Assembly: GCA_019745775.1 (NCBI GenBank)
Contig: JAIESR010000077.1
Location: 1 to 64,000 of the forward strand
Origin: Xanthobacteraceae bacterium
GTDB taxonomy: Bacteria; Pseudomonadota; Alphaproteobacteria; Rhizobiales; Xanthobacteraceae
Reading direction: 5' to 3'
DNA: 64,000 nt
Position numbers and translations under genes: made by a program. Shown here in pieces: positions 36,120 to 45,530 of this stretch. The notes beneath the pieces are model-generated. The model did no database searches, was not told the DNA's origin, and was given only the letters and a program-made list of their open reading frames with translations. Position 1 is the first letter of the stretch. Each line of letters begins with the position of its first letter.

Positions 36120-36347
36120 AATCTTCCGAGCGGCAAAACAAAGTTGATGGACGAACAGTAGGAAGAGATCGGTTTGGACATCCTCGGCATCAAGCAGCCG
36201 CATGTCTCGGCGCTGATACGCAACCGCGCCGGCAATTTCTCGGTCGGGCGGCTGATGGAGTTTCTCACCGCGCTCGGACAGGACGTGGAGATCACGGTGA
36301 AGCCGACGCGGAAGGCGCGGGGCGAGATGGACGTGGTGGTGCGGTGA
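36120..36347 (+). pseudogene. Broken XRE-type antitoxin gene (HigA-like)
   Basis: In the frame ending TGA 36345-36347 the residues GLDILGIKQPHVSALIRN, NFSVGRLMEFLTALG and QDVEITVKPTRKARGEM form the DNA-binding half of a HigA/XRE-type regulator of 90-100 residues. A TAG stop at 36159 interrupts it after KQKLMDEQ. Upstream the frame runs out at the palindromic repeat at 36022-36106, and the first third of the gene is missing. No toxin gene is beside it. Decay probably followed or accompanied insertion of the repeat. Confidence 0.65.
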
Positions 36348-36684
36348 ACCAGCGGATACCGGGTTCAGGTGGGCTACGTTCCATCGGAGCATGGAAAAAT
36401 TGACGATGGTTTCTTCCTCCGATCCGCCACAATCTATGACTATAATCCTGGCGCATCGGCCATGGCGCACGGTGCCAAAGACCGCCTCCCACGTTCAGCC
36501 GGTGCAACAGTGGTAAGAGGTGTAAGAATGAAAGATTCGAACCTAACTCGATGATTATTCTGAAGAATAAATCTTACACCACAATCTTACACCCGGCGCC
36601 GCGGGTGAAAGAAACGAGCCGCTGGCCCGCCGCGGATTTAGCGGCTAGTCAAGAACGACTCCACGAAACTCGGACATCAAGCCC
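36348..36684. other. Intergenic stretch before fumarase, with an A/T-rich nested inverted repeat
   Basis: No convincing gene. Bases 36519-36580 hold GGTGTAAG ... CTTACACC (a second CTTACACC at 36586-36593) around a perfect short hairpin TTATTCT-GA-AGAATAA at 36555-36570. It could be an operator for the fumarase gene 92 bases downstream, a terminator for a lost upstream gene, or an insertion scar. Nothing in the sequence decides this. Confidence 0.4.
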
Positions 36685-38343
36685 ATGAACGCCCCCGCCC
36701 AGATCGTCCCGCCCTATAAGCACACTCCGCTGTTCCCGCTCGGGCCGGACAAGACCCCGTACCGCAAGCTGACCACCCAGGGCGTCCGGGTCGAGAAGAT
36801 CATGGGCCGCGACATGCTCGTCATCGAGCGCGAGGCGATCCGCGCGCTGTCGGAGGCCGCCTTCACCGACATCAACCACCTGCTGCGGCCGGGGCACCTC
36901 AAGCAGCTCCGCGCCATCCTCGACGACAACGAGGCGAGCGCGAACGACAAGTTCGTCGCCTATGATTTCCTGAAGAACGCGAACATCGCCGCCGGCGGCG
37001 TGCTGCCGATGTGCCAGGACACCGGCACGGCGATCATCATGGGCAAGAAGGGCTCACACGTGTTCACGGCGAGCCAAGAATCCGACAGTGACGAGGCCGC
37101 GCTCGCCGAGGGCGCGCGCGACGCCTACCTCAAGCGCAATCTCCGCTACTCGCAGCTCGCGCCGATCACCATGTTCGAGGAGAAGAACACCGCCTCGAAC
37201 ATGCCGGCGCAGGTCGAGATCTATGCCGACGGCGAGCACCCCGACGAATACAATTTCCTGTTCATGGCGAAGGGCGGCGGCTCCGCCAACAAGTCGTTCC
37301 TGTATCAGGCGACGCCGTCGATCCTCACCCACGACCGCATGCTCGCGTTCCTGAAGGAGAAGATTCTGACGCTCGGCACCGCCGCGTGTCCGCCCTATCA
37401 TCTCGCGATCGTGATCGGCGGCACCTCGGCCGAGCTCACCATGAAGACGGTGAAGCTCGCCTCCGCGCGCTACTACGACGCGCTGCCGACCAAGGGCTCG
37501 CCGGACGGCCACGCGTTCCGCGACCTGGAGATGGAGAAGGAGGTCCACAAGCTCACGCAGTCATTGGGAGTAGGCGCGCAGTTCGGCGGCAAGTATTTCT
37601 GCCACGACGTGCGGGTGATCCGGCTGCCCCGCCACGGCGCATCGCTGCCGATCGGGCTCGGCGTGTCGTGCTCGGCCGACCGCCAGGCGCTCGGCAAGAT
37701 CACCAGGGACGGCGTCTATCTCGAGCAGCTCGAGGCCAACCCGGCGCAATACCTGCCGGACGTCGACCCCGAGAAGCTGCACGGCGACGTGGTGAAGATC
37801 GACCTGACGCGGCCGATGAAGGAGATTCTTGCGGAGCTCTCGAAATACCCGGTGAAGACCAGGCTCTCGCTGTCGGGGCCGATGATCGTCGCGCGCGATC
37901 TCGCGCACGCCAAGCTCCGCGAGCGGCTGGAGCAAGGGAAGGGGCTGCCCGACTATTTCAAGAACCACCCGGTCTATTACGCGGGGCCCGCGAAGACGCC
38001 GGAAGGCTACGCCTCGGGCTCGTTCGGTCCGACCACGGCGGGGCGCATGGACTCGTTCGTCGAAGACTTTCAGGCGGCGGGCGGCTCGATGGTGATGCTG
38101 GCGAAAGGCAACCGCTCGCCGGCGGTGCGCGAAGCCTGCAAGAAGCACGGCGGCTTCTATCTCGCCTCGATCGGCGGCGCGGCGGCGAACCTCGCCGAGC
38201 ATTGCATCAAGAAGGTCGAGGTGCACGAATATCCCGAGCTCGGCATGGAAGCGATCTGGCGCATCGAGGTCGAAAATTTCCCGGCCTTCATCGTAGTCGA
38301 CGACAAGGGCAACGACTTCTTCAAGGAATTGAATTTGGGGTAG
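36685..38343 (+). CDS. Class I fumarate hydratase (4Fe-4S)
   Basis: 552 residues, the usual size of the single-chain class I enzyme. The three cluster cysteines are Cys110 ([10 protein letters not shown]), Cys235 ([10 protein letters not shown]) and Cys329 (GVSCSADRQ). The C-terminal domain has [33 protein letters not shown] and KGNRSPAV. Interconverts fumarate and L-malate in the tricarboxylic acid cycle. The fold is oxygen-sensitive because of the Fe-S cluster; many alphaproteobacteria use it aerobically. Could be fumA/fumB type, or a related hydratase for tartrate, but the chain length and motifs fit fumarase. No operon partner. Confidence 0.93.
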   Translation: MNAPAQIVPPYKHTPLFPLGPDKTPYRKLTTQGVRVEKIMGRDMLVIEREAIRALSEAAFTDINHLLRPGHLKQLRAILDDNEASANDKFVAYDFLKNANIAAGGVLPMCQDTGTAIIMGKKGSHVFTASQESDSDEAALAEGARDAYLKRNLRYSQLAPITMFEEKNTASNMPAQVEIYADGEHPDEYNFLFMAKGGGSANKSFLYQATPSILTHDRMLAFLKEKILTLGTAACPPYHLAIVIGGTSAELTMKTVKLASARYYDALPTKGSPDGHAFRDLEMEKEVHKLTQSLGVGAQFGGKYFCHDVRVIRLPRHGASLPIGLGVSCSADRQALGKITRDGVYLEQLEANPAQYLPDVDPEKLHGDVVKIDLTRPMKEILAELSKYPVKTRLSLSGPMIVARDLAHAKLRERLEQGKGLPDYFKNHPVYYAGPAKTPEGYASGSFGPTTAGRMDSFVEDFQAAGGSMVMLAKGNRSPAVREACKKHGGFYLASIGGAAANLAEHCIKKVEVHEYPELGMEAIWRIEVENFPAFIVVDDKGNDFFKELNLG

Positions 38344-38378
38344 AGCAAATGGCTGGACCAGTCAGCCAGCTTGCCAAT

Positions 38379-38525
38379 GTCATCCTGATGAGGTGCGAGC
38401 CGCCACGCGTTTACGCGCGTCTTCGACGCGCGATGGCTCGCCTCGAAGCATGCACGGCCTAGTGTTGCAACAGCCGGGCCGTCACCCTTCGAGGGCCGTG
38501 CTGCGCACGGCCACCTCAGGATGAC
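38379..38525. repeat. Intergenic repeat with CATCCTGATGAGG ends
   Basis: Left end GTCATCCTGATGAGGTG and right end CACCTCAGGATGAC are near-inverted copies. Inner part has ACGCGCGTCTTCGACGCGCG and GGCCGTGCTGCGCACGGCC hairpins. Related in sequence style to the element at 34829. It fills the fumarase to SGNH gap. Confidence 0.6.
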
Positions 38526-38550
38526 GGAGATGGAGCGGAGTGCTGCGGCA

Positions 38551-39456
38551 CTATTGCATCGGCCGCTGTTGCTGCGGCGGCTGCGCCTGTTGCGGCGGTT
38601 GCTGTGGCTGCGATCCCGGCGGGCCACGCAACGGCCGTGCGCTCATGCCCTTGCCGAAGGCGCCGACCGTGATCGCGCTCGCGAGGTATTGCGCGAGGCA
38701 GTTGTAGCCGGCTTCGGTGCGCTCGAACTCGTCGGGCCCGTAGCCGCCGCCGGCATCCTGCGCGGCGGCGATGAACTGCATCGCCTCGTAGCGGCGGATG
38801 ATCATCACGTGCTCTTTGGCGGCGACGTCGCGCAGCATCTCGCGCGTGCGGTAGTAGTTGTCGTCCTGCGCGACGCGCTCGACATATTGCAGGCCGGCGA
38901 GCACGACGTCGACATTGTGCTCCTTGAGCCAGCGGACGGTCGACTCGACGGTTTCCCTCACTTCGTCGAGGGGGACGAAGGCGAGCGCGTCGTCGGTGCC
39001 GACCTGCCAGATCACCAGGTCGGGGTTCGACATCGCGACTTCGTTCTTGATCCGCAGCGAAGCGTTGGCGGCGAGCTCGCCGGAAACGCCGCGGTTGATG
39101 ATCACGACGTCGGCGCCTTTCACCACCTGCTTGAGGAGGCGCTCGATCTGGCGCGTGAACCCGCCCTGGCGACGGCCGGTGGAGTTGCCGATCGCGAGGA
39201 TGCGCACGGTGCGGCGCTTCATCAGCGCGGCCGCGACATGCGGCAACGGCGACTCGGTGACGATCTCGGTCGAACCGCCTTGGCACTCCGGCGAGAACGG
39301 CGCGGGCGCGACGACAGGCGGTATCGGCGCCGCGGGAGCCGCGGGCGAGGTGCCTTCGCCGAACACGACGCCGGCGATCAACGATATGGTCAGGACGCCG
39401 GCAAGGGCTGTGCCGACCTTCTTAACCTGACCTGTTCGCGCCATTCCGGAAGCCAT
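38551..39456 (-). CDS. SGNH/GDSL-like hydrolase with altered catalytic residues
   Basis: 301 residues (second start 39444 possible). N-terminal membrane or signal helix about 14-32 (TALAGVLTISLIAGVVFG), Pro/Ala linker, then the SGNH fold: block I RILAIGNSTGRR with Ser92 (the usual GDS reads GNS), block II NRGVSGE, block III GTDD (usual GxND), and block V DEFERTEAGY, where the catalytic His is Glu245. A Pro/Gln-rich tail (PQQPPQQ) ends it. So the nucleophile Ser is present but the triad His is not. It overlaps the OpgC gene by 67 bases on the same strand. Together they suggest periplasmic glucan or glycan acyl modification. Confidence 0.72.
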   Translation of the reverse strand: MASGMARTGQVKKVGTALAGVLTISLIAGVVFGEGTSPAAPAAPIPPVVAPAPFSPECQGGSTEIVTESPLPHVAAALMKRRTVRILAIGNSTGRRQGGFTRQIERLLKQVVKGADVVIINRGVSGELAANASLRIKNEVAMSNPDLVIWQVGTDDALAFVPLDEVRETVESTVRWLKEHNVDVVLAGLQYVERVAQDDNYYRTREMLRDVAAKEHVMIIRRYEAMQFIAAAQDAGGGYGPDEFERTEAGYNCLAQYLASAITVGAFGKGMSARPLRGPPGSQPQQPPQQAQPPQQQRPMQ

Positions 39457-40505
39457 GCGGCAAACGCCATGATTGCGACGCCCAATACTACCACGACCGT
39501 GTCGACCAGAATATCGCCACGGTAAACGAAACGTGTGATCTGCCCGGCGAGACTAAGGATGGAGCCGACGCAGAACACGATCAGCGAGTTACGGCCGAGC
39601 ATCGAGCCGAACTCGACGAGCCGGAGGGCCCAACGCTTGATATAGGGATAAGTTGCTGAAAACAAAGCAACCAGGGCCAGAAACTGGATCAGCCGCATGG
39701 GCGTCACATAGGTCTTGTCGGCGATGAACAGGAGCCGCGGCTGCGGCATCAGGGTCGGATCGGGCCACATCCGATTCCACACGATGTAGGCGCTGACTGC
39801 GACAATCGGTACCGACAGCCAGCGCAGCACGGTTATGTGGCGGCGCACAAATCCGCCGATGCCGTCTTCGCGCGCCATGACGAAGCCGAGCACGAAGACG
39901 AGCTGCCACGCGAGCGGGTTGAAGAACCATTGCCCTTCGACCGGCCAGGTGGGTATCGGCAGGGGAACGATCAGGGTGATGAGATAGATCGCGATCGAGA
40001 TCGGCAACAGCCAGTTCGGCGCGTAGCGGTCGATGACCGCGAACACGGGCGCCACCGCCATCAACACCACGTAGAGCGGAAGGATGTCGAAGTAGCCGAG
40101 ATGATGGGTCAGCGCAGCAAGACCGATGTGCGTGAAAATCGGGTCGTAGAACACGGCGGCCGCGTTGTGCCATTCGAGCAGCAGCGGGTTGTCGAGGATG
40201 GTCGCGGTCGCGGCCAGCATGGCGATCGCGATCATCGTGATCAGGATCTGGGCCGCATAAAGTTCCACGGCGCGGCCGCCGAGCCGCAGCACCAGGTAGC
40301 CGATCGGCTGCTGCGGACGGTCCGGCACGCCGACGATGTAGCGCAGCGACCAGCCGGCGAGGAACACGAACAGGTCGGCGGAATCGGACAACGAATAGTT
40401 CGCGTGCGTGAAACGGGCGTAATAAATGCCCGGCACGTGGTTGATGAAGATCGTGATGAGAGCGATCCCACGCCAGAAGTCGATGGCATTGGATTGGCGG
40501 GGCAT
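39390..40505 (-). CDS. OpgC-family membrane acyltransferase
   Basis: 371 residues with about ten membrane helices. Start RQSNAIDFWRGIALITIFIN and NHVPGIYYARFTHANYSLS, then DSADLFVFLAGWSLRYIVG, are the OpgC marks. OpgC adds succinyl groups to osmoregulated periplasmic glucans in the inner membrane. Conserved His near residue 23 (INHVPG) sits where acyltransferase-3 relatives have theirs. The C-terminus overlaps the SGNH-like gene, which follows on the same transcript, so both probably act on the same envelope glycan. Confidence 0.85.
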   Translation of the reverse strand: MPRQSNAIDFWRGIALITIFINHVPGIYYARFTHANYSLSDSADLFVFLAGWSLRYIVGVPDRPQQPIGYLVLRLGGRAVELYAAQILITMIAIAMLAATATILDNPLLLEWHNAAAVFYDPIFTHIGLAALTHHLGYFDILPLYVVLMAVAPVFAVIDRYAPNWLLPISIAIYLITLIVPLPIPTWPVEGQWFFNPLAWQLVFVLGFVMAREDGIGGFVRRHITVLRWLSVPIVAVSAYIVWNRMWPDPTLMPQPRLLFIADKTYVTPMRLIQFLALVALFSATYPYIKRWALRLVEFGSMLGRNSLIVFCVGSILSLAGQITRFVYRGDILVDTVVVVLGVAIMAFAAWLPEWREQVRLRRSAQPLPAS

Positions 40506-40679
40506 TCGTCAACTCCGGGCCATGGCGTCTGGCCCCGTGGCTGGCAGGCACATTCTGCTACGTCGGCGCCCGCGGCCGGGTCAAGCGATTCTGCGAACGC
40601 CGGCGCGGATGACGTGCCGGATCGGCTTGTACTATGCTGGTTGCGCGAGCGGATATGAAAGACAAGCATTGGTGATGAC

Positions 40680-41630
40680 ATGGCAGTGATCAAGGTGAAG
40701 GACATGGCCTATGGGCGGATGCGGTCGCCCGACCTCGATTCGCAGGAGGAATTCCTCACCCGCTTCGGCATGACGCGCGCCGCGCGCACGCCGACCGCGC
40801 TCTATATGCGCGGCACCGATCCGGCGCACCATATCCATGTCACGGAGAAGGGCGATCCGAAGTTCCTGGGCTTCGCCTATTACGCCGAGAGCGAGGACGA
40901 CCTGAAGCGCATCGCGTCGGCGCCGGGTGCGAGCGGCATCGAAACGATCGACGAGCCCGGCGGCGGCAAGCGGGTGCGGCTGACCGAGCCGAACGGCTAC
41001 ACGGTCGAAGTGGTCCATGGCATCGAGACGCTGCCGCCGATCCCGCTTAAGCCGCGCCAGAAGCTCAATTCCGGCGAGGATCCGCTGGCGCGCGCCGGCG
41101 AATTGATGCGGCTGCCGAAAGGGCCGTCGCAGGTGAAACGCATCGGCCACGGCGTGCTCAACACGCCGAAATTCCGCGAGACCGTGGCCTGGTATCGCGA
41201 GACTCTCGGCTTCATCTGCTCCGACGACGTCTATGCCGGGGACAAGTCGAATCTGATTGGCTCGTTCAACCGGCTCGACCGCGGCGACGATTACGTGGAT
41301 CACCACGTGTTCTTCTGCCTCGTGCACGAGAAGACCGGGTTGAACCATCTCTCGTTCGAGGTGCAGGACATCGACGACGTCGCGATGGGCCACAATTATC
41401 TCAAGGCCTTCGGCACCTACGAGCACATGTGGGGGCTCGGTCGTCATCTCCTCGGCAGCCAGGTCTACGACTACTGGGCCGATCCATGGGGCCGCGTGCA
41501 CGAGCACTGGGCCGATTCAGACCGCCTCAACGTGAGGAACGGCTCGCATCTGTTGCCGGCCGAGGAGGCGTTGGTGTCGCAATGGGGCGAGGGACCGCCG
41601 GAAAAATTCATCAAGCACGCGAGCCCTTGA
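40680..41630 (+). CDS. VOC-family extradiol-type dioxygenase
   Basis: 316 residues, two vicinal-oxygen-chelate repeats. The C-terminal repeat has the three metal ligands His157 (IGHGVLNT), His223 (LNHLSFEV) and Glu275 (VHEHWADSD), as in catechol 2,3-dioxygenase-type Fe(II) enzymes. The N-terminal repeat lacks them, as usual. It would open an aromatic ring next to two hydroxyls. Substrate unknown. Its neighbours on the plus strand are the Tat-exported hydrolases, and relatives of such hydrolases can act on ring-cleavage products. Ribosome site poor (TGATGAC before ATG). Confidence 0.85.
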   Translation: MAVIKVKDMAYGRMRSPDLDSQEEFLTRFGMTRAARTPTALYMRGTDPAHHIHVTEKGDPKFLGFAYYAESEDDLKRIASAPGASGIETIDEPGGGKRVRLTEPNGYTVEVVHGIETLPPIPLKPRQKLNSGEDPLARAGELMRLPKGPSQVKRIGHGVLNTPKFRETVAWYRETLGFICSDDVYAGDKSNLIGSFNRLDRGDDYVDHHVFFCLVHEKTGLNHLSFEVQDIDDVAMGHNYLKAFGTYEHMWGLGRHLLGSQVYDYWADPWGRVHEHWADSDRLNVRNGSHLLPAEEALVSQWGEGPPEKFIKHASP

Positions 41631-41632
41631 GA

Positions 41633-42241
41633 TTACGGGATGGCCAGCCCGGTCGCGCGGCCCGCCTTGCCGATCACGAGCGGCGGTTTGCCGCAGTTGG
41701 CGTTGCGGGCGTGCTCGTCGGCCGCCTTGCGCGCCAGCGCGTTGGCGATGGCGTTCGCGTTCACGTCGACATAGGCGGCGTGGCAGGCGGGGTCGAGCCG
41801 CGTCACCACCAGCATGGCGACCCGCGCAGGCTTGCCGCTCTTGTCGGGGTTCGACGCGTCCGAGAGGAACCAGCGCTGGATGGTCGCGAACGGGGCGCCT
41901 CTGGTCGTGCGCCATTCGAGCGTATCGTTGACGGAGTTGAAGGGTGCGAACTGATGCTTCGCGGCCGGCTCATTGGCGGCGGATCTGAGATCGCGCCCGA
42001 CCGAGACGGTCGTGCGCAGATCATCTTCGGTCAGGCGCACGACGTAGCCGCCGATGCCGTCGCAAAGCCACACCGACCAGTCGCCTTCGCCGCCCTTGGC
42101 GGCGTCGACCTTCTTGCAGTTGCGCGTCGCGGTCGAACTGTAAAGGCTTGCGAAGTCCTGGGCCCACACCGCGCCCGTGACAAGGACGCACGCAACAGCG
42201 GCCAGCGTAGGGATGGCAATCGCCCCGGCAATCGACGGCAT
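41633..42241 (-). CDS. Secreted protein of unknown function
   Basis: 202 residues from the ATG at 42241 behind GGAGGGG (a TTG at 42247 also reads in frame). Signal peptide about 1-28 (TGAVWAQD). The mature part has four cysteines (NCKKV, LCDGI, ACHAA, NCGKP) and begins LYSSTATRNCKK. The pattern resembles small Cys-linked periplasmic proteins of this group. No family recognised. Convergent with the dioxygenase gene, two bases between stops. Confidence 0.68.
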   Translation of the reverse strand: MPSIAGAIAIPTLAAVACVLVTGAVWAQDFASLYSSTATRNCKKVDAAKGGEGDWSVWLCDGIGGYVVRLTEDDLRTTVSVGRDLRSAANEPAAKHQFAPFNSVNDTLEWRTTRGAPFATIQRWFLSDASNPDKSGKPARVAMLVVTRLDPACHAAYVDVNANAIANALARKAADEHARNANCGKPPLVIGKAGRATGLAIP

Positions 42242-42346
42242 CGGCAAGCCCCTCCGTTGCGCCGCTGGCCGCGGCGTCCGCTATGCTATGATGAATAGCA
42301 TCAGCGTCCGCGTTTGACATCCGCAGCGGGCGCAAGGGAGGGACGC

Positions 42347-43354
42347 ATGCAGAGCAGTCGATTCAGACGTACGCTCAGCCGCCGCACGCTGGTTGCCGGC
42401 GCTGCCGCTGGAACGATGGCACTCGCGGTCGCGCCGGCGCAAGCCCAGCGCTGTCCGCCGGCGCCGGCACGCAACAAAGGTCCGCTGGTCTGGATGAACC
42501 TCGACCAGCAGGACCTCGACGAGGCCTACGACCAATCGGTCTATGCCTTCAACCAGCGCTTCATTCAGGAACGCCGCGACGAGCGCAACGAATTGATGGC
42601 GAAGGTGCTCGGCAAGCCCGACCGCGTCGCCTACGGACCGGCGGAGATCGAGAAGGTCGACATCTATAAGGCGAAGCGCCCCAACGCGCCGACGATGATC
42701 TTCCTGCACGGCGGCGCGTGGCGCGGTGGCACGTCGGCGCAGGGTGCCTATCATGCCGAACCGTTCGTCAAGGCCGGCGCGCACTTCATCAATGTCGAGT
42801 TCAACAACGTGCTTGAGACCAAAGGCGACCTGATGCCGATGGTCGACCAGTGCCGCCGTGCGGTGGCCTGGGTCTACAAGAACGCCGCGAGCTTCGGCGG
42901 CGATCCCGGCGCGCTCTATCTCAGCGGCTTCTCGTCCGGCGGCCACCTCGGCGGCTGCGTCGTCATCACCGACTGGGAGAAGCAAGGTCTGCCACGCAAT
43001 ATCCTCAAGGGCGCGGTGCTCGGCAGCGGCATGTACGATCTCAAGCCGGTACGGATGTCCGCGCGCTCGAGCTACGTCAAGTTCACCGACGAGATGGAGC
43101 AGGCACTTTCCGCCATGCGCCATCTCGACATGGTGCACACGCCGCTGGTGCTCACCATCGGCCTGCTCGAGACGCCGGAATTCCAGCGTCAGTCGCGCGA
43201 CTTTGCCGCGGCGGTCGCCAAGGCCGGTAAGCCGGTGCAACTCATCGCCGCCAAGGGCCACAATCATTTCGAGATGGGCGAGTCACTCAGCAATCCCTAC
43301 GGGATCATGGGTCGTGCCGCCTTGGAGATGATGAAACTGACGAGCGCGGCTTAG
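42347..43354 (+). CDS. Tat-exported alpha/beta hydrolase, copy 1 of a tandem set
   Basis: 335 residues from the ATG at 42347 (frame open from 42314). Twin-arginine signal LSRRTLVAGAAAG then AQAQRC. Family marks: FLHGGAWRGGT (oxyanion HGGxW), nucleophile elbow GFSSGGH (canonical GxSxG), and the catalytic His in KGHNHFEMG. Residues ending in GLLETPEFQRQSRD contain the probable acid. This family includes kynurenine-formamidase-like esterases. Enzymes of this kind hydrolyse amides or esters. Ribosome site GGGAGG. First of three tandem copies, spaced 35 and 10 bases. A fourth is at 48667. Confidence 0.85.
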   Translation: MQSSRFRRTLSRRTLVAGAAAGTMALAVAPAQAQRCPPAPARNKGPLVWMNLDQQDLDEAYDQSVYAFNQRFIQERRDERNELMAKVLGKPDRVAYGPAEIEKVDIYKAKRPNAPTMIFLHGGAWRGGTSAQGAYHAEPFVKAGAHFINVEFNNVLETKGDLMPMVDQCRRAVAWVYKNAASFGGDPGALYLSGFSSGGHLGGCVVITDWEKQGLPRNILKGAVLGSGMYDLKPVRMSARSSYVKFTDEMEQALSAMRHLDMVHTPLVLTIGLLETPEFQRQSRDFAAAVAKAGKPVQLIAAKGHNHFEMGESLSNPYGIMGRAALEMMKLTSAA

Positions 43355-43389
43355 AAAATTATAAAGGAGAGACATCAAGGGAGGACGCG

Positions 43390-44388
43390 ATGCAAACCAA
43401 CAAGATCAGTCGTCGAACCGCGATTGCCGGCGCTGCTGCCGGGGGCGTCTTGCTCGCCACCAGCACGGCATCGGCGCAACGCTGCCCGGCGACACCACCG
43501 GCACGCAGCAAAGGTCCGGCGATCTGGCTCGACTACGATCAGCACGACATGGACGAGATGTACGACCAGTCGGTCTTTGCATTCAATCAGAAGCACCTGC
43601 TTGCGCGCAGCGACGCAAACAATGTTATTGCGACGGCAACCATCGGCAAGTCCGAGCGCTTCGCCTATGGGTCCGATCCGATCGAGGGTGTCGACGTCTG
43701 GAAGACCAGACGGCCGAATGCGCCTGTACTGATTTATCTTCACGGTGGCAGCTGGCAGAGCGGACGTTCGGCCGATTTCGCGCTCTACGCCGAGCCCTAT
43801 ATCAACGCCGGCGCGCATTTCGTCTCGGTCGACTTCACCAATGTGCGCGCGACCAGGGGCGACCTGTTCCCGATGGTCGATCAGTGTCGCCGCGCGGTCG
43901 CGTGGACCTATCGCAATGCCGCCAAGTTCGGCGGCGATCCCGAGCGGCTCTATCTGTGCAGCCGTTCGTCCGGCAGCCATCTCGCAGGCTGCGTCGTCAC
44001 CACCGACTGGGACAAGCTCGGCGTGCCGCGCACGGTACTCAAAGGCGCGGTCATGGGTTCCGGCATGTACGACCTCAAGCCGGTGCGTATGTCGGCGCGC
44101 TCGAAATTCGTGAAGTTCACCGATGAGATGGAGCATGAGCTGTCGGCCATGCGCCACATCGATCGTGTCCATGCGCCGCTGGTGCTGGCCATTGGCACAC
44201 TGGAGACGCCGGAATTCCAGCGCCAGTCGCGCGACTTCGCGGCCGCGCTGGCCAAAGCCGGCAAGCCGGTCGAGCTGATCGTCGGGCAGCACTACAATCA
44301 CTTCGAGGTCGGCGACACGATCGGTCATCCGTACCAGCTGATCGGCCGTGCGCTGATGAAGATGATGAACCTGTCGATGGCAGCGTAG
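43390..44388 (+). CDS. Tat-exported alpha/beta hydrolase, copy 2
   Basis: 332 residues. Twin-arginine signal ISRRTAIAGAAAG and TASAQRC. LHGGSWQSG oxyanion motif. The nucleophile elbow is SRSSGSH, so the first Gly of GxSxG is Ser. Catalytic His in QHYNHFEVG. Otherwise like copy 1 through VDQCRRAVAWTYRNAAKFGG and SGMYDLKPVRMSARSKFVKF. Relation to copies 1, 3 and 4 is obvious at sight along the entire chain. Changed elbow suggests altered substrate or rate. Confidence 0.85.
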   Translation: MQTNKISRRTAIAGAAAGGVLLATSTASAQRCPATPPARSKGPAIWLDYDQHDMDEMYDQSVFAFNQKHLLARSDANNVIATATIGKSERFAYGSDPIEGVDVWKTRRPNAPVLIYLHGGSWQSGRSADFALYAEPYINAGAHFVSVDFTNVRATRGDLFPMVDQCRRAVAWTYRNAAKFGGDPERLYLCSRSSGSHLAGCVVTTDWDKLGVPRTVLKGAVMGSGMYDLKPVRMSARSKFVKFTDEMEHELSAMRHIDRVHAPLVLAIGTLETPEFQRQSRDFAAALAKAGKPVELIVGQHYNHFEVGDTIGHPYQLIGRALMKMMNLSMAA

Positions 44389-44398
44389 GGAGGCATTC

Positions 44399-45400
44399 GT
44401 GCACAGCACACCCCGCAAGATCACCCGTCGCACGCTGGTTGCCGGCGCCGCCGCCGGCGGAGCAATCGCCTTCGCGGGCGCGCCGGCCCATGCACAGCGC
44501 TGTCCGCCGGCCGGGCCGCGCACCAAAGGCCCGGCCGTCTTCCGCGATCTCGACCAGATCGACATCGACGAGGGCTACGACAACGACGTCTATGCCTTCA
44601 ATTCGAGGACCATCAACGAGCGGCGGGTCTTCAACAACCGCATCGCGCTCTCGGTCATCGGCAAGCCGGAACGGGTCAAATACGGTGAGGCGGAGATCGA
44701 GCGCGTCGACATCTACAAGGCCAAGCAGCCGAATGCGCCGGTGATGATCTTCATCCACGGCGGCAGTTGGCGCGGCGGGCGCGCCGAACAGTTCACCGTC
44801 TATGCCGAGCCGTTCGTGAAGGCGGGTGCGAATTTCGTCGTGGTCGACTTCACCAATGTCGGAGAGACCAACGGCGACATCTTCCCGATGGTCGATCAGG
44901 TCCGCCGCGCGGTGGCCTGGACCTATCGCAACGCCAAGCGCTTTGGCGGCAATCCCGACGCGCTCTATCTGATCAGCCGCTCGTCCGGCAGCCATCTGGC
45001 GAGCTGCATCCTCATCACCGAGTGGGAGAAGCAGGGGTTGCCGCGCAATATCCTGAAAGGCGCGGTGATGGGGTCGGGCATGTACGACCTCGCGCCGGTG
45101 CGGCTCTCCAAGCGCTCGTCGTTCGTGAAGTTCACCGACGCGATGGTCGAGCAGCTTTCCGCGATGCGTCACATCGACAAAATACACACGCCGGCGGTGA
45201 TCGGGGTCGGCGCGCTCGAGACGCCCGAGTTCCAGCGGCAGGCGAGGGAATTCGCGGCCGCGCTCAAGGCCGCCGGCAAGCCGGCCGAGCTGATCGTCGC
45301 GCCCGGCTACAATCACTACGAGACCGGCGAGACGATCGGGCAGCCTTACGCGGTGCTCGGCCGCGCCGCGTTCGACATGATGGGGCTGAACAAGGGGTGA
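44399..45400 (+). CDS. Tat-exported alpha/beta hydrolase, copy 3
   Basis: 333 residues from GTG at 44399, with GGGAGGC just before. Twin-arginine signal ITRRTLVAGAAAGG and AHAQRC. FIHGGSWRGGR oxyanion motif, nucleophile elbow SRSSGSH (Ser for the first Gly, as in copy 2), catalytic His in PGYNHYETG. The run MYDLAPVRLSKRSSFVKF differs from copies 1-2 and is closer to the cytosolic copy at 48667 (MYDLVPVRLSKRSKYVNF). End of the tandem set; the next genes are on the other strand. Confidence 0.85.
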   Translation: MHSTPRKITRRTLVAGAAAGGAIAFAGAPAHAQRCPPAGPRTKGPAVFRDLDQIDIDEGYDNDVYAFNSRTINERRVFNNRIALSVIGKPERVKYGEAEIERVDIYKAKQPNAPVMIFIHGGSWRGGRAEQFTVYAEPFVKAGANFVVVDFTNVGETNGDIFPMVDQVRRAVAWTYRNAKRFGGNPDALYLISRSSGSHLASCILITEWEKQGLPRNILKGAVMGSGMYDLAPVRLSKRSSFVKFTDAMVEQLSAMRHIDKIHTPAVIGVGALETPEFQRQAREFAAALKAAGKPAELIVAPGYNHYETGETIGQPYAVLGRAAFDMMGLNKG

Positions 45401-45530
45401 ATTTAACGAATCCAAAACCTAGGGAAGTGCGCGTCTTTACCATTCATTAACGATTTCCCGGATGGCTGGGTCATTGGCAGACTTGGTCAATGGCCCAGTC
45501 TCGGGGGAGAAGAACAGAGCAAAAGGCCGA

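Noticed and set aside
36369-36554. 61-codon frame before fumarase
   Set aside because: Covers the inverted repeat region, lacks a ribosome site and protein-like pattern.
45446-45461. TTTACCATTCATTAAC resembles a CtrA site (one mismatch)
   Set aside because: It lies between two genes that end there (45400 and 45531), so it has no promoter to control, and one half-site base is wrong.
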